The notes under the pieces were generated by a model. The model was given only the letters and a program-made list of their open reading frames with translations, did not search any database and had not been told where the DNA came from. Of a stretch of 64,000 nt of DNA, positions 24,917 to 35,924 are shown piece by piece. Numbering within the stretch: position 1 is the stretch's first letter; every line of letters starts with the position of its first letter. Source of the stretch: Oscillibacter ruminantium GH1 (GTDB lineage: Bacteria > Bacillota > Clostridia > Oscillospirales > Oscillospiraceae); contig NZ_DF158898.1 of assembly GCF_000307265.1 (NCBI RefSeq), positions 229,138-293,137 of the forward strand, given 5' to 3'. Both the position numbers and the translations under genes were made by a program.

Positions 24917-25477
24917 ATGGAGACAAAGAATTTCAGAAGTGTTGCGTTTGGCGGCTTCGACAAAGAGGAAGTTATTCAGTACATTCAGAAGACGGCACAG
25001 GAGAACACAGACGCTCAGGAAGTTCTCCGCAAGGAAAATAATGATCTTCGTGCTGAGAAAGAGGCTCTGCAAAACCAGCTGAACCTTGTGCGGCAGGAGC
25101 GGGAGAGTTCTGCCCGGAAAGAGACGGAAGAGCTGCGGGAGCGGGTTGAAAGCCTCACTGCGGAACTGGAGGAGCTGCGGCCCCAAGCCCAGTCTTATCA
25201 GGAAGTCCGGGAGCAGGTGGGAGACATTGAGTGTCAGGCCCGTCGGCGGGCCAATGAGTTGGAGTCGGCCACCGCGGCGCGGATGAATACGCTGGTATCG
25301 GACATTCAGCAGCAGTATCAGGAGCTTGCCGCAGCGTTCGGCTCCACCGCAACCCAGATTACTGCGGAACTGCGGAAGATTGAGGTGGGCCTTGCGCAGC
25401 TTCCCCGCGCCATGGACCAGACCGGCAAAGAACTGAATGGAATTGTTTCCGCGCTCAAGGACCCCAAAAAGCATTGA
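24917..25477 (+). CDS. DivIVA-domain-like coiled-coil protein
   Basis: A 186-aa cytosolic protein. VAFGGFDKEEVIQYIQK near the N-terminus matches the membrane-binding DivIVA start motif; residues about 25-125 form a long Glu/Arg/Gln-rich coiled coil, and the C-terminal part is a second helical region. DivIVA family proteins mark poles or septa and recruit partners. This is a short divergent member, so division versus another polar role cannot be told. The ATG at 24917 follows GAAGGAG; an in-frame ATG at 24866 has no site. It is monocistronic with a perfect terminator. Confidence 0.8.
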   Translation: METKNFRSVAFGGFDKEEVIQYIQKTAQENTDAQEVLRKENNDLRAEKEALQNQLNLVRQERESSARKETEELRERVESLTAELEELRPQAQSYQEVREQVGDIECQARRRANELESATAARMNTLVSDIQQQYQELAAAFGSTATQITAELRKIEVGLAQLPRAMDQTGKELNGIVSALKDPKKH

Positions 25478-25485
25478 CGAACTTT

Positions 25486-25525
25486 AAGCAGAACGCTTTC
25501 GCCATGGAAGCGTTCTGCTTTCTAT
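25486..25525 (+). terminator. Intrinsic terminator of the DivIVA-like gene
   Basis: A perfect 13-bp stem AAGCAGAACGCTT (25486-25498) with AAGCGTTCTGCTT (25508-25520), followed by TCTATGTTT; the T-rich tail is weak. Confidence 0.85.
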
Positions 25526-25576
25526 GTTTACGGAATTTACAGGCGTTGAAGAAAAAGATGGTTAAAATAAACACAT

Positions 25577-25732
25577 ATGACAAATATTTATGGACTAACT
25601 GGATATATTTTGGCTATTATTTTGTACAAAAAATGGGTAACGAGTGCAGATTGGAAAAATAATCTTGCTTTACAAATTGGAATACCATATAATCTAATTG
25701 GGTATTGTATGATATTGGCAGAACAATACTAA
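25577..25732 (+). CDS. AT-rich 51-codon ORF of doubtful status
   Basis: This ATG-to-TAA frame encodes a 51-residue peptide with an N-terminal hydrophobic segment (TGYILAIILY) and a second hydrophobic patch near the C-terminus (IPYNLIGYCMILA). The region is about one-third GC against nearly 60% around it. No ribosome site precedes it. It overlaps the V-ATPase operon promoter. The residue make-up looks like a real membrane-protein fragment, so it could be a remnant of an inserted gene or a small membrane peptide. No family is recognised. Confidence 0.3.
   Translation: MTNIYGLTGYILAIILYKKWVTSADWKNNLALQIGIPYNLIGYCMILAEQY
25665..25693 (+). promoter_or_regulatory. Sigma-A promoter of the V-type ATPase operon
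   Basis: TTGCTT (25665-25670), exactly 17 nt, and a perfect TATAAT (25688-25693). A start near 25700 gives a ~60-nt leader to the first ATPase gene at 25760. Confidence 0.85.
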
Positions 25733-25759
25733 GTCATTGGGGGAGAAGGTGATCAAACA

Positions 25760-26074
25760 ATGTCACTGGAAGCCATTGAAACCGTCAATAAGGCGGAAAA
25801 TGAAAACAAAGCGCGTAAAGCTGCCGCAGAGCAGGAGGCAAAGGAACTGATTGCCCGGGCAGAAAAAAACGGACTTGCGCTTTTGGAGCAGACGCGCATG
25901 CAGGCCGCAGAAGAGAACAAACGGCTGATGCATGAGGCGGAAGACCGCGCGGAGAAGCGCTGCGCAGCTATCCGGAAGGATACGGCAAAGGCGTGCGAGG
26001 CTCTGACCGGTCAGGCCGCGGCCCGCATGTCTGCGGCCGTGGAGCGTATCGTTGGAAAGGTCGTGAAACAGTAA
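25760..26074 (+). CDS. V/A-type ATPase peripheral stalk subunit G/H
   Basis: A 104-aa, almost wholly helical, Ala/Glu/Lys-rich coiled-coil protein at the head of the ATPase operon. By position and composition it is the subunit that pairs with subunit E to form the peripheral stalks (NtpF/AhaH/AtpH in other systems). The ATG at 25760 follows GGGAGAAGGTG. Its stop is one base before the subunit I start. Sequence conservation in this family is low, so the assignment rests on context. Confidence 0.85.
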   Translation: MSLEAIETVNKAENENKARKAAAEQEAKELIARAEKNGLALLEQTRMQAAEENKRLMHEAEDRAEKRCAAIRKDTAKACEALTGQAAARMSAAVERIVGKVVKQ

Positions 26075-26075
26075 A

Positions 26076-28537
<2,462 letters not shown>

Positions 28538-28562
28538 TCGCCCCGCAGAAAGGGGATTCAAC

Positions 28563-29153
28563 ATGAACGGAATTGAAAAGATCACGGGCCGCATTACCGC
28601 CGATACACAGGCGGAGATCGACCGGGTACTGACCGAGGCGAAAGCCGAGGCGGAGAAGATCACGGCGAAATACCGCGCTCAAGCAGACCGCGAGGCGGAA
28701 GACGCCCGGGCGAAAAATGAAAAAGCTGCCGCAGAGCGGGAGGAGCGCCTGGTGAGCGTGGCACAGATGGAAGCCCGCAAGGACCTGCTTTCCGCGAGAC
28801 AGACTCAGGTGGAGACTGCTTTTGCGCAGGCACTGGAGAAACTTTGCGCCATGCCGAACGAACGGTACATCGCCGTGGCTGCGGAACTGCTGACTCAAGC
28901 CGCACCGGAGGGCCGGGGAGAGGTTGTCTTCTCTCAGGCGGACCGGGAAAAGGTGGGTCAGGCCACAGTGGACGCGGCCAACAAAAAGCTGAACGGGAAA
29001 CTGACCCTTTCCGACCAGACACGCTTGCTGAAAGGCGGCTTCATTCTGGTGGACGGCAGCGTGGAAGTCAACTGCACCTTTGACACGCTGGTGCGCCTGC
29101 AAAAGGGCGAGATGGCCGGCGAGGTGGCTAAGGTTCTGTTCCCGGAAGCATAA
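28563..29153 (+). CDS. ntpE: V/A-type ATPase peripheral stalk subunit E
   Basis: A 196-aa protein with a long N-terminal Ala/Glu/Arg coiled coil (about 5-95) and a compact C-terminal domain with GGFILVDGSVEVNCTFD, the usual subunit E pattern. It pairs with the G/H subunit. The start is ATG at 28563, preceded by AAAGGGG; the in-frame codon at 28530 overlaps the end of subunit K. Confidence 0.94.
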   Translation: MNGIEKITGRITADTQAEIDRVLTEAKAEAEKITAKYRAQADREAEDARAKNEKAAAEREERLVSVAQMEARKDLLSARQTQVETAFAQALEKLCAMPNERYIAVAAELLTQAAPEGRGEVVFSQADREKVGQATVDAANKKLNGKLTLSDQTRLLKGGFILVDGSVEVNCTFDTLVRLQKGEMAGEVAKVLFPEA

Positions 29154-29180
29154 CGAATCAAAAAGCTGGGAGGAAGCGCC

Positions 29181-30176
29181 TTGTCTAAAAAAATCAAGGA
29201 CACCGATTATCTGGTGATCTCCGCCCGCATCCGCGCCATGGAGACTGGTCTGCTGACAGGCGAGCGAATGGAGCAGATCCTAGCTGCCCGCAGCAACGAG
29301 GAAGTGGTGAAGCTCCTGCAAGAGGGCGGGTATCCAACCATGAGTCTGGAGAGTCCGGAGGCTATGGACGCGGCGATCACAGCCGCAAGGGAAGAAACCT
29401 TACAGGACTTGGGCGACAGTGCTCCGGACGGAAGATATCTGGATATTTTTAAACTGAAATACGATTACCACAATGCCAAAGCCATTTTGAAGGCGCAGGC
29501 GATGGGGACGGACCCGGACCACATGCTGGCGGATTTGGGGCGCGTTCCGGCGGCGGAACTGAAAGAGGCCATCACCAGCGGCGACATGAATCAACTGCCG
29601 CCTCTGCTGGCCGCAGCCATTGCCGAGGCAAAGGACGTGCTGGATACCACGCGGGACCCCCAGCTGGGGGATATTGTGCTGGACCGCTGGCGGTATCGGG
29701 ACGAGATGGAATCCGCTGAGGCTACTGGGAGCGAGTTTCTCCGGGGCTACGTTCGTTCCTCCATTGACGCGGCAAACCTGCGCTCGCTGGTGCGGACACT
29801 GCGCATGGGAAAGAACGCGGCCTTTTTGGAGGGCGTGCTCTTTTCCGGCGGGACTGTGGACAAGAGCGAGATTTTGGCGGTTGCCGGAAACAACGGCAGT
29901 GGTCTTGCGGAGCTGTACGCTGCCACGGAGCTGAAGGATGCGGCACAATCCGGTGCGGACGCACTGAAGGGCGGCGCGCTGACGGAATTTGAAAAACTGT
30001 GCGACGACGCGGTGTCCGGTTATCTTTCCGGCGCGCAGATGGTGGCGTTTGGCGAAGCGCCGCTGATTGGCTACTTGGCCGCGCGGGAGACGGAGTATAC
30101 GAATCTCCGCATCCTGCTGATGGGCCGAGCCGCCGGGCTGGACCCGGAGACGATCCGGGCGCGGCTGCGGACGTAA
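29181..30176 (+). CDS. ntpC: V/A-type ATPase subunit C (central stalk socket, d homologue)
   Basis: A 331-aa helical protein that links the rotor shaft to the K ring. The N-terminal DTDYLVISARIRAMETGLL and the later KLKYDYHNAKAILKA are typical of the AC39/subunit C family. The start is TTG at 29181, preceded at a good distance by GGGAGGA; there is no suitable ATG nearby. Confidence 0.93.
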   Translation: MSKKIKDTDYLVISARIRAMETGLLTGERMEQILAARSNEEVVKLLQEGGYPTMSLESPEAMDAAITAAREETLQDLGDSAPDGRYLDIFKLKYDYHNAKAILKAQAMGTDPDHMLADLGRVPAAELKEAITSGDMNQLPPLLAAAIAEAKDVLDTTRDPQLGDIVLDRWRYRDEMESAEATGSEFLRGYVRSSIDAANLRSLVRTLRMGKNAAFLEGVLFSGGTVDKSEILAVAGNNGSGLAELYAATELKDAAQSGADALKGGALTEFEKLCDDAVSGYLSGAQMVAFGEAPLIGYLAARETEYTNLRILLMGRAAGLDPETIRARLRT

Positions 30177-30189
30177 GGAGTGTGAGCAA

Positions 30190-30507
30190 ATGGCAACGAC
30201 CTATCGCATCGCGGTCATGGGGGACTGGGAGTCCGTTATGGGCTTTCGGGCTCTGGGGCTGGACACATACCCGATCTCGGAACCGGACGAGGCCCGAAAA
30301 AAAATTCACGAACTGGCAAAGACCGACTGCGCGGTGCTTTACTTGACGGAACAGCTGGCGGCAAAAATACCGGATGTGCTGGACCGGTACAAGGATGAGC
30401 TGCGGCCCGCGATCATTTTGATTCCCGGACGGGGCGGATCGCTGGGCATTGGCAGAAACAACATCCAAAACTCCATTGAAAGGGCGGTCGGCGCCGATAT
30501 CCTGTAA
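30190..30507 (+). CDS. ntpG: V/A-type ATPase subunit F
   Basis: A 105-aa alpha/beta protein of the central rotor stalk. RIAVMGDWESVMGFRALGLDTYP and the PAIILIP segment match the family. The ATG at 30190 follows AAGGAG. A GGTGGGCT/AGCCCCACC hairpin lies in the 72-nt gap before subunit A and could tune relative expression, since A and B are needed in threefold excess over F. Confidence 0.94.
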   Translation: MATTYRIAVMGDWESVMGFRALGLDTYPISEPDEARKKIHELAKTDCAVLYLTEQLAAKIPDVLDRYKDELRPAIILIPGRGGSLGIGRNNIQNSIERAVGADIL

Positions 30508-30579
30508 CGGTCAGGGCGGTGGGCTCTCTCGTGAAGCCCCACCCAAAGAGCGAATTTATCCTGAAAGAAGGTTGTCTGT

Positions 30580-32349
30580 TTGAGCGGTAAAGTTGTAAAA
30601 GTATCCGGGCCGCTGGTGGTGGCAACGGGACTGGCGGACGCCAATATGTCCGACGTGGTCCGCGTGGGTCCCCAGCGGCTGATCGGGGAAATTTTGACCA
30701 TGAAGGGCGATTCCGCGTCCATTCAGGTCTATGAGGAGACTTCCGGACTGGGACCCGGTGCGGAGGTGATTACCACCGGCGCACCCATGAGCGTGGAGCT
30801 GGGGCCTGGCATGATCGAGGGGATTTACGATGGTATCCAGCGTCCGCTGGAGAAAATCGTGGAAAAAGTGGGTGCCAACATCACCCGCGGCGTGGAGGTT
30901 CCCGCACTGGATCATGACAAGAAGTGGGACTTTACACCCGTTGCAAAAGACGGAGATCGGGTTGTCGGCGGCGACATTTTGGGCACGGTTCCGGAGACGC
31001 CGGTGGTGCTGCACAAGGTCATGGTTCCGCCCAACGTCAGCGGCGTGGTGGATAAGATCGAAAGCGGCTCCTTCACGGTTACGGAGACGGTGGCGGTCAT
31101 CAAGACCGACGACGGTAAGACGGTGGAGCTGCCCATGGCCCAGAAGTGGCCCGTTCGTGTGGGGCGGCCCTATCAGCACAAGTATCCCCCCAAGCGCCCC
31201 CTGTGCTCCGGCCAGCGCATTATCGACACCATGTTCCCCATCGCCAAGGGCGGTACCGCCGCCGTGCCCGGCCCCTTTGGCTCCGGCAAGACGGTGGTTC
31301 AGCACCAGTTGGCAAAATGGTCGGACGTGGACATTGTGGTATACATCGGCTGCGGCGAGCGCGGCAACGAGATGACGGACGTTTTGCGGGAGTTTCCGGA
31401 ACTGAAGGACCCCCGCACCGGCGAATCCCTGATGAAGCGGACGGTGCTGATTGCCAACACCTCCGATATGCCCGTGGCCGCCCGCGAGGCCAGCGTTTAT
31501 ACCGGAATCACCATCGCGGAATATTTCCGCGACATGGGTTACGACGTGGCTGTTATTGCAGACTCCACCTCCCGCTGGGCTGAGGCTCTGCGCGAGATGT
31601 CCGGCCGTCTGGAAGAGATGCCCGGCGAGGAGGGCTACCCCGCGTATTTGAGTTCCCGTCTAGCTCAGTTCTACGAGCGGGCCGGCAGCGTGGAGTGCAT
31701 CGGTTCCGACGAGCGCCGGGGCAGCCTGACCGCCGTTGGCGCGGTGTCGCCTCCGGGCGGCGACCTTTCGGAGCCTGTGTCGCAGGCCACCATGCGCATT
31801 GTCAAGGTGTTCTGGGCGCTGGATTCCTCTCTGGCTTATAAACGCCATTTCCCGGCCATCAACTGGCTGAATTCCTATTCGCTGTATCTGGACTCTCTGA
31901 AGCCTTGGCTGGATGAAAACTTGGGCGAAGAGTTCATGCGCGACCGGGGGCAGGCCATGAGCATTCTGCAAAACGAGGCCAGCCTGAACGAAATCGTCCA
32001 GTTGGTGGGCAAGGACGCGCTGTCTCCCGCCGACCAGCTGACGCTGGAGACGGCCCGGATGATCCGGGAGGACTTTTTGCAGCAAAACGCGTTTACCGAT
32101 ATCGACGGCTATTCCAGCTATGACCGGCAGAAGAAGCTTCTGGCGATTATCCTGCGGTACGACCTTTTGTGCCGGGACGCCATTGCCAAGGGTGCGGACG
32201 CAGCCAAGCTGTTCGCTATCCCCAGCCGCGAGATGATTGGCCGGGCCAAGAGCGTACCTGCGGAGGAATACGAGGCGGCATACGCCGAGATCGACGCGAA
32301 TATGGCGAAGGAAATTGCGGCAGTGACCGCTCAGGGAGGTGAGGACTGA
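30580..32349 (+). CDS. ntpA: V/A-type ATPase catalytic subunit A
   Basis: ATP-hydrolysing or -synthesising subunit of the A3B3 head. 589 aa, with the P-loop GPFGSGKT at 230-237, the A-type non-homologous insert in the N-terminal third, and the later [20 protein letters not shown] catalytic-site region. The start is TTG at 30580, with GAAAGAAGG about 10 nt upstream; the protein then begins [10 protein letters not shown] as in homologues. It overlaps subunit B by one base. Confidence 0.97.
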   Translation: MSGKVVKVSGPLVVATGLADANMSDVVRVGPQRLIGEILTMKGDSASIQVYEETSGLGPGAEVITTGAPMSVELGPGMIEGIYDGIQRPLEKIVEKVGANITRGVEVPALDHDKKWDFTPVAKDGDRVVGGDILGTVPETPVVLHKVMVPPNVSGVVDKIESGSFTVTETVAVIKTDDGKTVELPMAQKWPVRVGRPYQHKYPPKRPLCSGQRIIDTMFPIAKGGTAAVPGPFGSGKTVVQHQLAKWSDVDIVVYIGCGERGNEMTDVLREFPELKDPRTGESLMKRTVLIANTSDMPVAAREASVYTGITIAEYFRDMGYDVAVIADSTSRWAEALREMSGRLEEMPGEEGYPAYLSSRLAQFYERAGSVECIGSDERRGSLTAVGAVSPPGGDLSEPVSQATMRIVKVFWALDSSLAYKRHFPAINWLNSYSLYLDSLKPWLDENLGEEFMRDRGQAMSILQNEASLNEIVQLVGKDALSPADQLTLETARMIREDFLQQNAFTDIDGYSSYDRQKKLLAIILRYDLLCRDAIAKGADAAKLFAIPSREMIGRAKSVPAEEYEAAYAEIDANMAKEIAAVTAQGGED

Positions 32350-33734
32350 TGATTAAGGAATACCGTACCGTAGAACAGATCGTCAGCCCTCTGATGATGG
32401 TTCGGCAGGTAGAGGGCGTCACCTATGATGAGCTGGTGGAAGTAGAGCTGCACGACGGCTCCGTCCGTCAGGGCAAGGTGCTGGAGGTCAACGGCGACAC
32501 CGCCGTGGTTCAGCTGTTCGACTCTGCCGCAGGCATCAATCTGGCCCAGTCCAAGGTTCGCTTTTTGGGCCATCCGCTCCAGCTGGGCGTGTCCGGCGAT
32601 ATGCTGGGCCGCGTGTTTAACGGCATGGGTGAGCCGATTGACGGCGGCCCCGCCATTTTAGCGGAGGAGTATCGAGACATTAACGGCCTGCCTATGAACC
32701 CCGCCGCCCGCGACTACCCCAACGAATTTATCCAGACCGGCGTTTCCACCATCGACGGACTGAACACGCTGGTTCGCGGGCAGAAGCTGCCTATTTTCTC
32801 CGGCTCCGGCCTGCCCCACGCGAACCTCGCCGCTCAGATTGCTCGTCAGGCCAAGGTGCGCGGCGATCAGGCGTCTAACTTTGCCGTGGTGTTTGCCGCC
32901 ATCGGTATTACCTTTGAGGAATCGGAGTTCTTTGTCAGCGAGTTTAAGCGCACCGGGGCCATCGACCGGACGGTTCTTTTCTCGAACCTTGCCAACGACC
33001 CTGCCGTTGAGCGCATCAGCACGCCCCGTATGGCGCTGACCGCCGCGGAATATCTGGCCTTTGAAAAGGATATGCACGTTCTGGTCATCATGACCGATAT
33101 CACCAACTATGCCGAGGCATTGCGCGAAGTCTCCGCCGCCAAGAAGGAAGTCCCCGGCCGCCGCGGATTCCCCGGCTATCTGTACACCGACCTTGCCACC
33201 ATGTACGAGCGGGCCGGCCGCCAGCTGGGTAAGAAGGGTTCCATCACTCTGATTCCCATTTTGACCATGCCGGAAGACGACAAGACCCACCCCATCCCCG
33301 ACCTGACGGGCTATATCACAGAGGGTCAGATCATCTTGTCCCGTGAGCTGTATCGCAAGAATATTCATCCTCCCGTGGACGTGCTTCCGTCCCTGTCCCG
33401 CTTGAAGGATAAGGGCATCGGCGAGGGCAAAACCCGGGAAGACCACGCCAGCACCATGAACCAGCTCTTTGCCGCCTATTCCACCGGTAAGGACAACAAG
33501 GAGCTGATGAGCATTCTGGGCGAGGCTGCCCTGACGCCCACGGATTTGCTGTACGCAAAATTTGCGGATGAATTTGAAAAGCGGTACGTCAACCAGGGTT
33601 ATGAGGAAAACCGATCCATTGAGGAGACTTTGGATTTGGGCTGGGAGCTTTTGAGCATTCTGCCCAAGAGTGAGTTGAAGCGAATCAAGCCGGAGCTGAT
33701 CGAAAAATACTGGCCCAAGAAAGACGAACAGTAA
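32349..33734 (+). CDS. ntpB: V/A-type ATPase regulatory subunit B
   Basis: Non-catalytic partner of subunit A in the head. 461 aa with [15 protein letters not shown] at the N-terminus and the family stretch [21 protein letters not shown]; the P-loop Lys and Thr are absent, as expected for B. The ATG at 32349 shares its A with the subunit A stop codon and follows GGGAGGTGAGG, so A and B synthesis is coupled. Confidence 0.97.
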   Translation: MIKEYRTVEQIVSPLMMVRQVEGVTYDELVEVELHDGSVRQGKVLEVNGDTAVVQLFDSAAGINLAQSKVRFLGHPLQLGVSGDMLGRVFNGMGEPIDGGPAILAEEYRDINGLPMNPAARDYPNEFIQTGVSTIDGLNTLVRGQKLPIFSGSGLPHANLAAQIARQAKVRGDQASNFAVVFAAIGITFEESEFFVSEFKRTGAIDRTVLFSNLANDPAVERISTPRMALTAAEYLAFEKDMHVLVIMTDITNYAEALREVSAAKKEVPGRRGFPGYLYTDLATMYERAGRQLGKKGSITLIPILTMPEDDKTHPIPDLTGYITEGQIILSRELYRKNIHPPVDVLPSLSRLKDKGIGEGKTREDHASTMNQLFAAYSTGKDNKELMSILGEAALTPTDLLYAKFADEFEKRYVNQGYEENRSIEETLDLGWELLSILPKSELKRIKPELIEKYWPKKDEQ

Positions 33735-33746
33735 GGAGGGGGAAGC

Positions 33747-34460
33747 ATGCCCAAACTCAATGTGAACCCCACCCGCATGGAGCTGACCCGGCTGAAGGGA
33801 AAGCTCCGCACCGCCCAGCGGGGCCACAAGCTGCTCAAAGACAAGCGGGACGAGTTGATGAAGCAGTTTCTGGAAACCGTCCGAGAGGTGCGCAGCCTCC
33901 GGGCAGAGGTGGAAGAGGAGCTGATGACCGTCCACGGCTCGTTCACTGTGGCCTCGGCCTTGATGAGTTCGGAGGCTATGGAGCAGGCGCTGCTGTATCC
34001 AAAGCAGAGCGTGGAACTGACCATGGGTTTTCAAAACATCATGTCTGTCAACGTCCCGGTCTATGATTTCAAGACCAAGACCCAGTCGGACAGCGATATT
34101 TATCCTTATGGCTTCGCCGGGACCTCCGGCGAGCTGGATACGGCGGTGGATGCGCTGGGCAAGGTGTTTCGCAAGATGCTGAAGCTGGCGCAGATCGAAA
34201 AGTCCGCCCAGTTGATGGCGGAGGAGATCGAAAAGACCCGTCGGCGAGTCAACGCGCTGGAATATGTGGTTATCCCCGACACGCAGGAGGCCATCCGGTA
34301 TATCAACATGAAGCTGGACGAAAACGACCGCGCCACCACGATCCGACTGATGAAGGTGAAGGATATGATCCTGAAAGAGGCCATCGAAGAACAGCGGGAG
34401 CGGGATGCCAAAGCGGTCAAGGCGTTTGCCCGGCAGTCCGGCGGGGCGCAGGGTGTGTAA
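33747..34460 (+). CDS. ntpD: V/A-type ATPase subunit D (rotor shaft)
   Basis: A 237-aa protein with two long helices (about 5-75 and 140-220) that form the central axle, starting with the family pattern NPTRMELTRLKGKLRTAQRG. The ATG at 33747 follows AAGGAGGGGG. It is the last gene of the operon; an imperfect palindrome and then a terminator follow. Confidence 0.96.
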   Translation: MPKLNVNPTRMELTRLKGKLRTAQRGHKLLKDKRDELMKQFLETVREVRSLRAEVEEELMTVHGSFTVASALMSSEAMEQALLYPKQSVELTMGFQNIMSVNVPVYDFKTKTQSDSDIYPYGFAGTSGELDTAVDALGKVFRKMLKLAQIEKSAQLMAEEIEKTRRRVNALEYVVIPDTQEAIRYINMKLDENDRATTIRLMKVKDMILKEAIEEQRERDAKAVKAFARQSGGAQGV

Positions 34461-34478
34461 GATTTAAAATTTGGACCT

Positions 34479-34540
34479 GTGCTTCAAAGGAAAAGCGGAA
34501 TGTTTCGATTGAACGCCTTCGCATTGTCCGTATGAAGCAC
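34479..34540. repeat. Imperfect palindrome after the V-ATPase operon
   Basis: GTGCTTCA (34479-34486) and TGAAGCAC (34533-34540) are perfect inverted 8-mers around a partly self-complementary centre (AATG/CATT). It lies between ntpD and its terminator. Its role is unknown; it may be an mRNA 3'-end stabiliser or a small repeat element. Confidence 0.4.
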
Positions 34541-34558
34541 CTAATAGAGTGTTCAGAA

Positions 34559-34588
34559 AAAAGAGCGGCTGATTGCCGCTCTTTTTTT
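34559..34588 (+). terminator. Terminator of the V-type ATPase operon
   Basis: A perfect 9-bp stem AAGAGCGGC (34561-34569) with GCCGCTCTT (34575-34583), 5-nt loop, preceded by A and followed by a T-run. Confidence 0.93.
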
Positions 34589-34654
34589 GCATAATCTGAT
34601 TTGGACGGCAAACACTACCTCCACACAGAATTTACAACAGGAGGTCGTGTTCCC

Positions 34655-35644
34655 TTGAAAATGACAAATAAGCAAGCCCGCGTACCGGCGTTGCTGCTGG
34701 CATTGCTGCTGACGATGACCGTCCCCGCTCAGGCACTGTTCGGCAAGAAGAGCGAAGAGTCGGCCACTCCGGCACAGGGCGCTCCCATCGCAAAAGAACT
34801 TAGCATCAAAACCTATCGCAACATTCCCTACCGCGCACAGTTTTTGGCCACAGATACCGAGGGCGATGAAATGACGTTTACCGTGGCGACTGCGCCGAAA
34901 AAGGGCGTTGTGGCGGTATCGGGCAACACCTTCACCTATACCCCCGCAGAAGGTAAAAGTGGGAAGGACAGCTTCACCTATGTGGCGACGGACGCCGGTG
35001 GGAACGTCTCTGCTCCCGCCACCGTCACTGTGACGGTGGAGAAGACAAAGTCCGGCGTGGAGTATCAGGACACCGGTGACAGCAACGCCGCAGCTGCGGC
35101 TCAGTATCTGGCGGAAACCGGCGTGTTTACCGGTGCCTGCATGGGCGGAAAATATTATTTTGAGCCGAATCGCAGTGTGTCCCGGGCGGAATTTCTGGCC
35201 ATGACCATGGAGCTTGCGGACCTGCCGGCGGACACTGTGACTATGACCGGCTTCTCTGACGACGATGCCATCCCCACTTGGGCAAAAGCCTATGCCGCCG
35301 CAGGTCTTTCCAACGGTATTGTGCAGGGCGTTTCCACCGAGGCAGGGGCGGCATTTTGCAGCGATGACCCCGTGACGTTCAACGAGGCCGCATCCATTCT
35401 GGACCGGGTCTTGACCGTGGGCGACGTGGATCTTGCCACATGGTACGCGGATCGTGAAACAGTTCCCTCTTGGGCCGCGCAGGCCGTTGGAAACATGGAG
35501 GCTGTCAGCGTGATGGCGGCGGGCAGCTTTGGAAGCGACACCCTTGCCCAGCCTGTGACCCGGGCGGACGCGGCACAGATGCTCTGTGCGGCGGGTACGC
35601 TGCTGGCAGGTGAGGAGACTGGATTCCTCGACTGGATGAAGTAA
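34655..35644 (+). CDS. Exported protein with a cadherin-like/Ig-like domain and SLH-like repeats
   Basis: A 329-aa secreted protein. A basic start and hydrophobic run (about 8-22) ending in AQA (about 26) look like a cleavable signal peptide. Residues about 45-130 (DTEGDEMTFTV...TFTYTPAEGKSGKDSFTY) match the cadherin-like/Ig-like repeat of bacterial adhesins. The C-terminal half (about 140-325) resembles S-layer homology repeats (SVSRAEFLAMTMELA, VTRADAAQMLCAAG) that bind wall polymers. The start is TTG at 34655, 10 nt after AGGAGG; the ATG at 34661 is 16 nt away. A cell-surface role is inferred. Confidence 0.8.
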   Translation: MKMTNKQARVPALLLALLLTMTVPAQALFGKKSEESATPAQGAPIAKELSIKTYRNIPYRAQFLATDTEGDEMTFTVATAPKKGVVAVSGNTFTYTPAEGKSGKDSFTYVATDAGGNVSAPATVTVTVEKTKSGVEYQDTGDSNAAAAAQYLAETGVFTGACMGGKYYFEPNRSVSRAEFLAMTMELADLPADTVTMTGFSDDDAIPTWAKAYAAAGLSNGIVQGVSTEAGAAFCSDDPVTFNEAASILDRVLTVGDVDLATWYADRETVPSWAAQAVGNMEAVSVMAAGSFGSDTLAQPVTRADAAQMLCAAGTLLAGEETGFLDWMK

Positions 35645-35752
35645 AAAGCGTCCGGGCCGAACCCGGCCAGAACCGGGTAAAGTGTTCGCAGAAAGATCGT
35701 GCGCCAATTTCGGCGTTTGCGTAATATCCAGCGATTCAACTCAAGAAATTGT

Positions 35753-35791
35753 ACAGGAATCTGCCGAAAAGAGCTTCCGGCAGGTTCCTGT
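35753..35791. promoter_or_regulatory. Strong hairpin just upstream of the ddl promoter
   Basis: ACAGGAATCTGCCG (35753-35766) pairs with CGGCAGGTTCCTGT (35778-35791) with one wobble position. There is no T-run, so it is not a standard terminator, although it may end the SLH transcript or act as an operator two bases before the -35 box. Confidence 0.5.
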
Positions 35792-35793
35792 GC

Positions 35794-35822
35794 TTGTATT
35801 CGCGGAATATTTGTGCTAAACT
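35794..35822 (+). promoter_or_regulatory. Promoter for ddl-murF
   Basis: TTGTAT (35794-35799), a 17-nt spacer and TAAACT (35817-35822); start expected near 35829, giving a ~96-nt leader to ddl. Confidence 0.65.
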
Positions 35823-35867
35823 GATACGGATTGAAATAGCTATTGGATAGCCCGCCTAAGGCTGGGC

Positions 35868-35893
35868 CGTCCCGCTGCTGTGGGGCGTTTTTT
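35868..35893 (+). terminator. Candidate attenuator in the ddl leader
   Basis: CGTCCC (35868-35873) pairs with GGGGCG (35882-35887) and is followed by six T (35888-35893), inside the leader and 31 nt before the ddl start. An alternative GCCC/GGGC pairing just upstream overlaps its left side. The stem is short, so function is uncertain. Confidence 0.45.
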
Positions 35894-35924
35894 AAGGCCG
35901 CCGGCGGCGGCGGAAGGGAGAACC

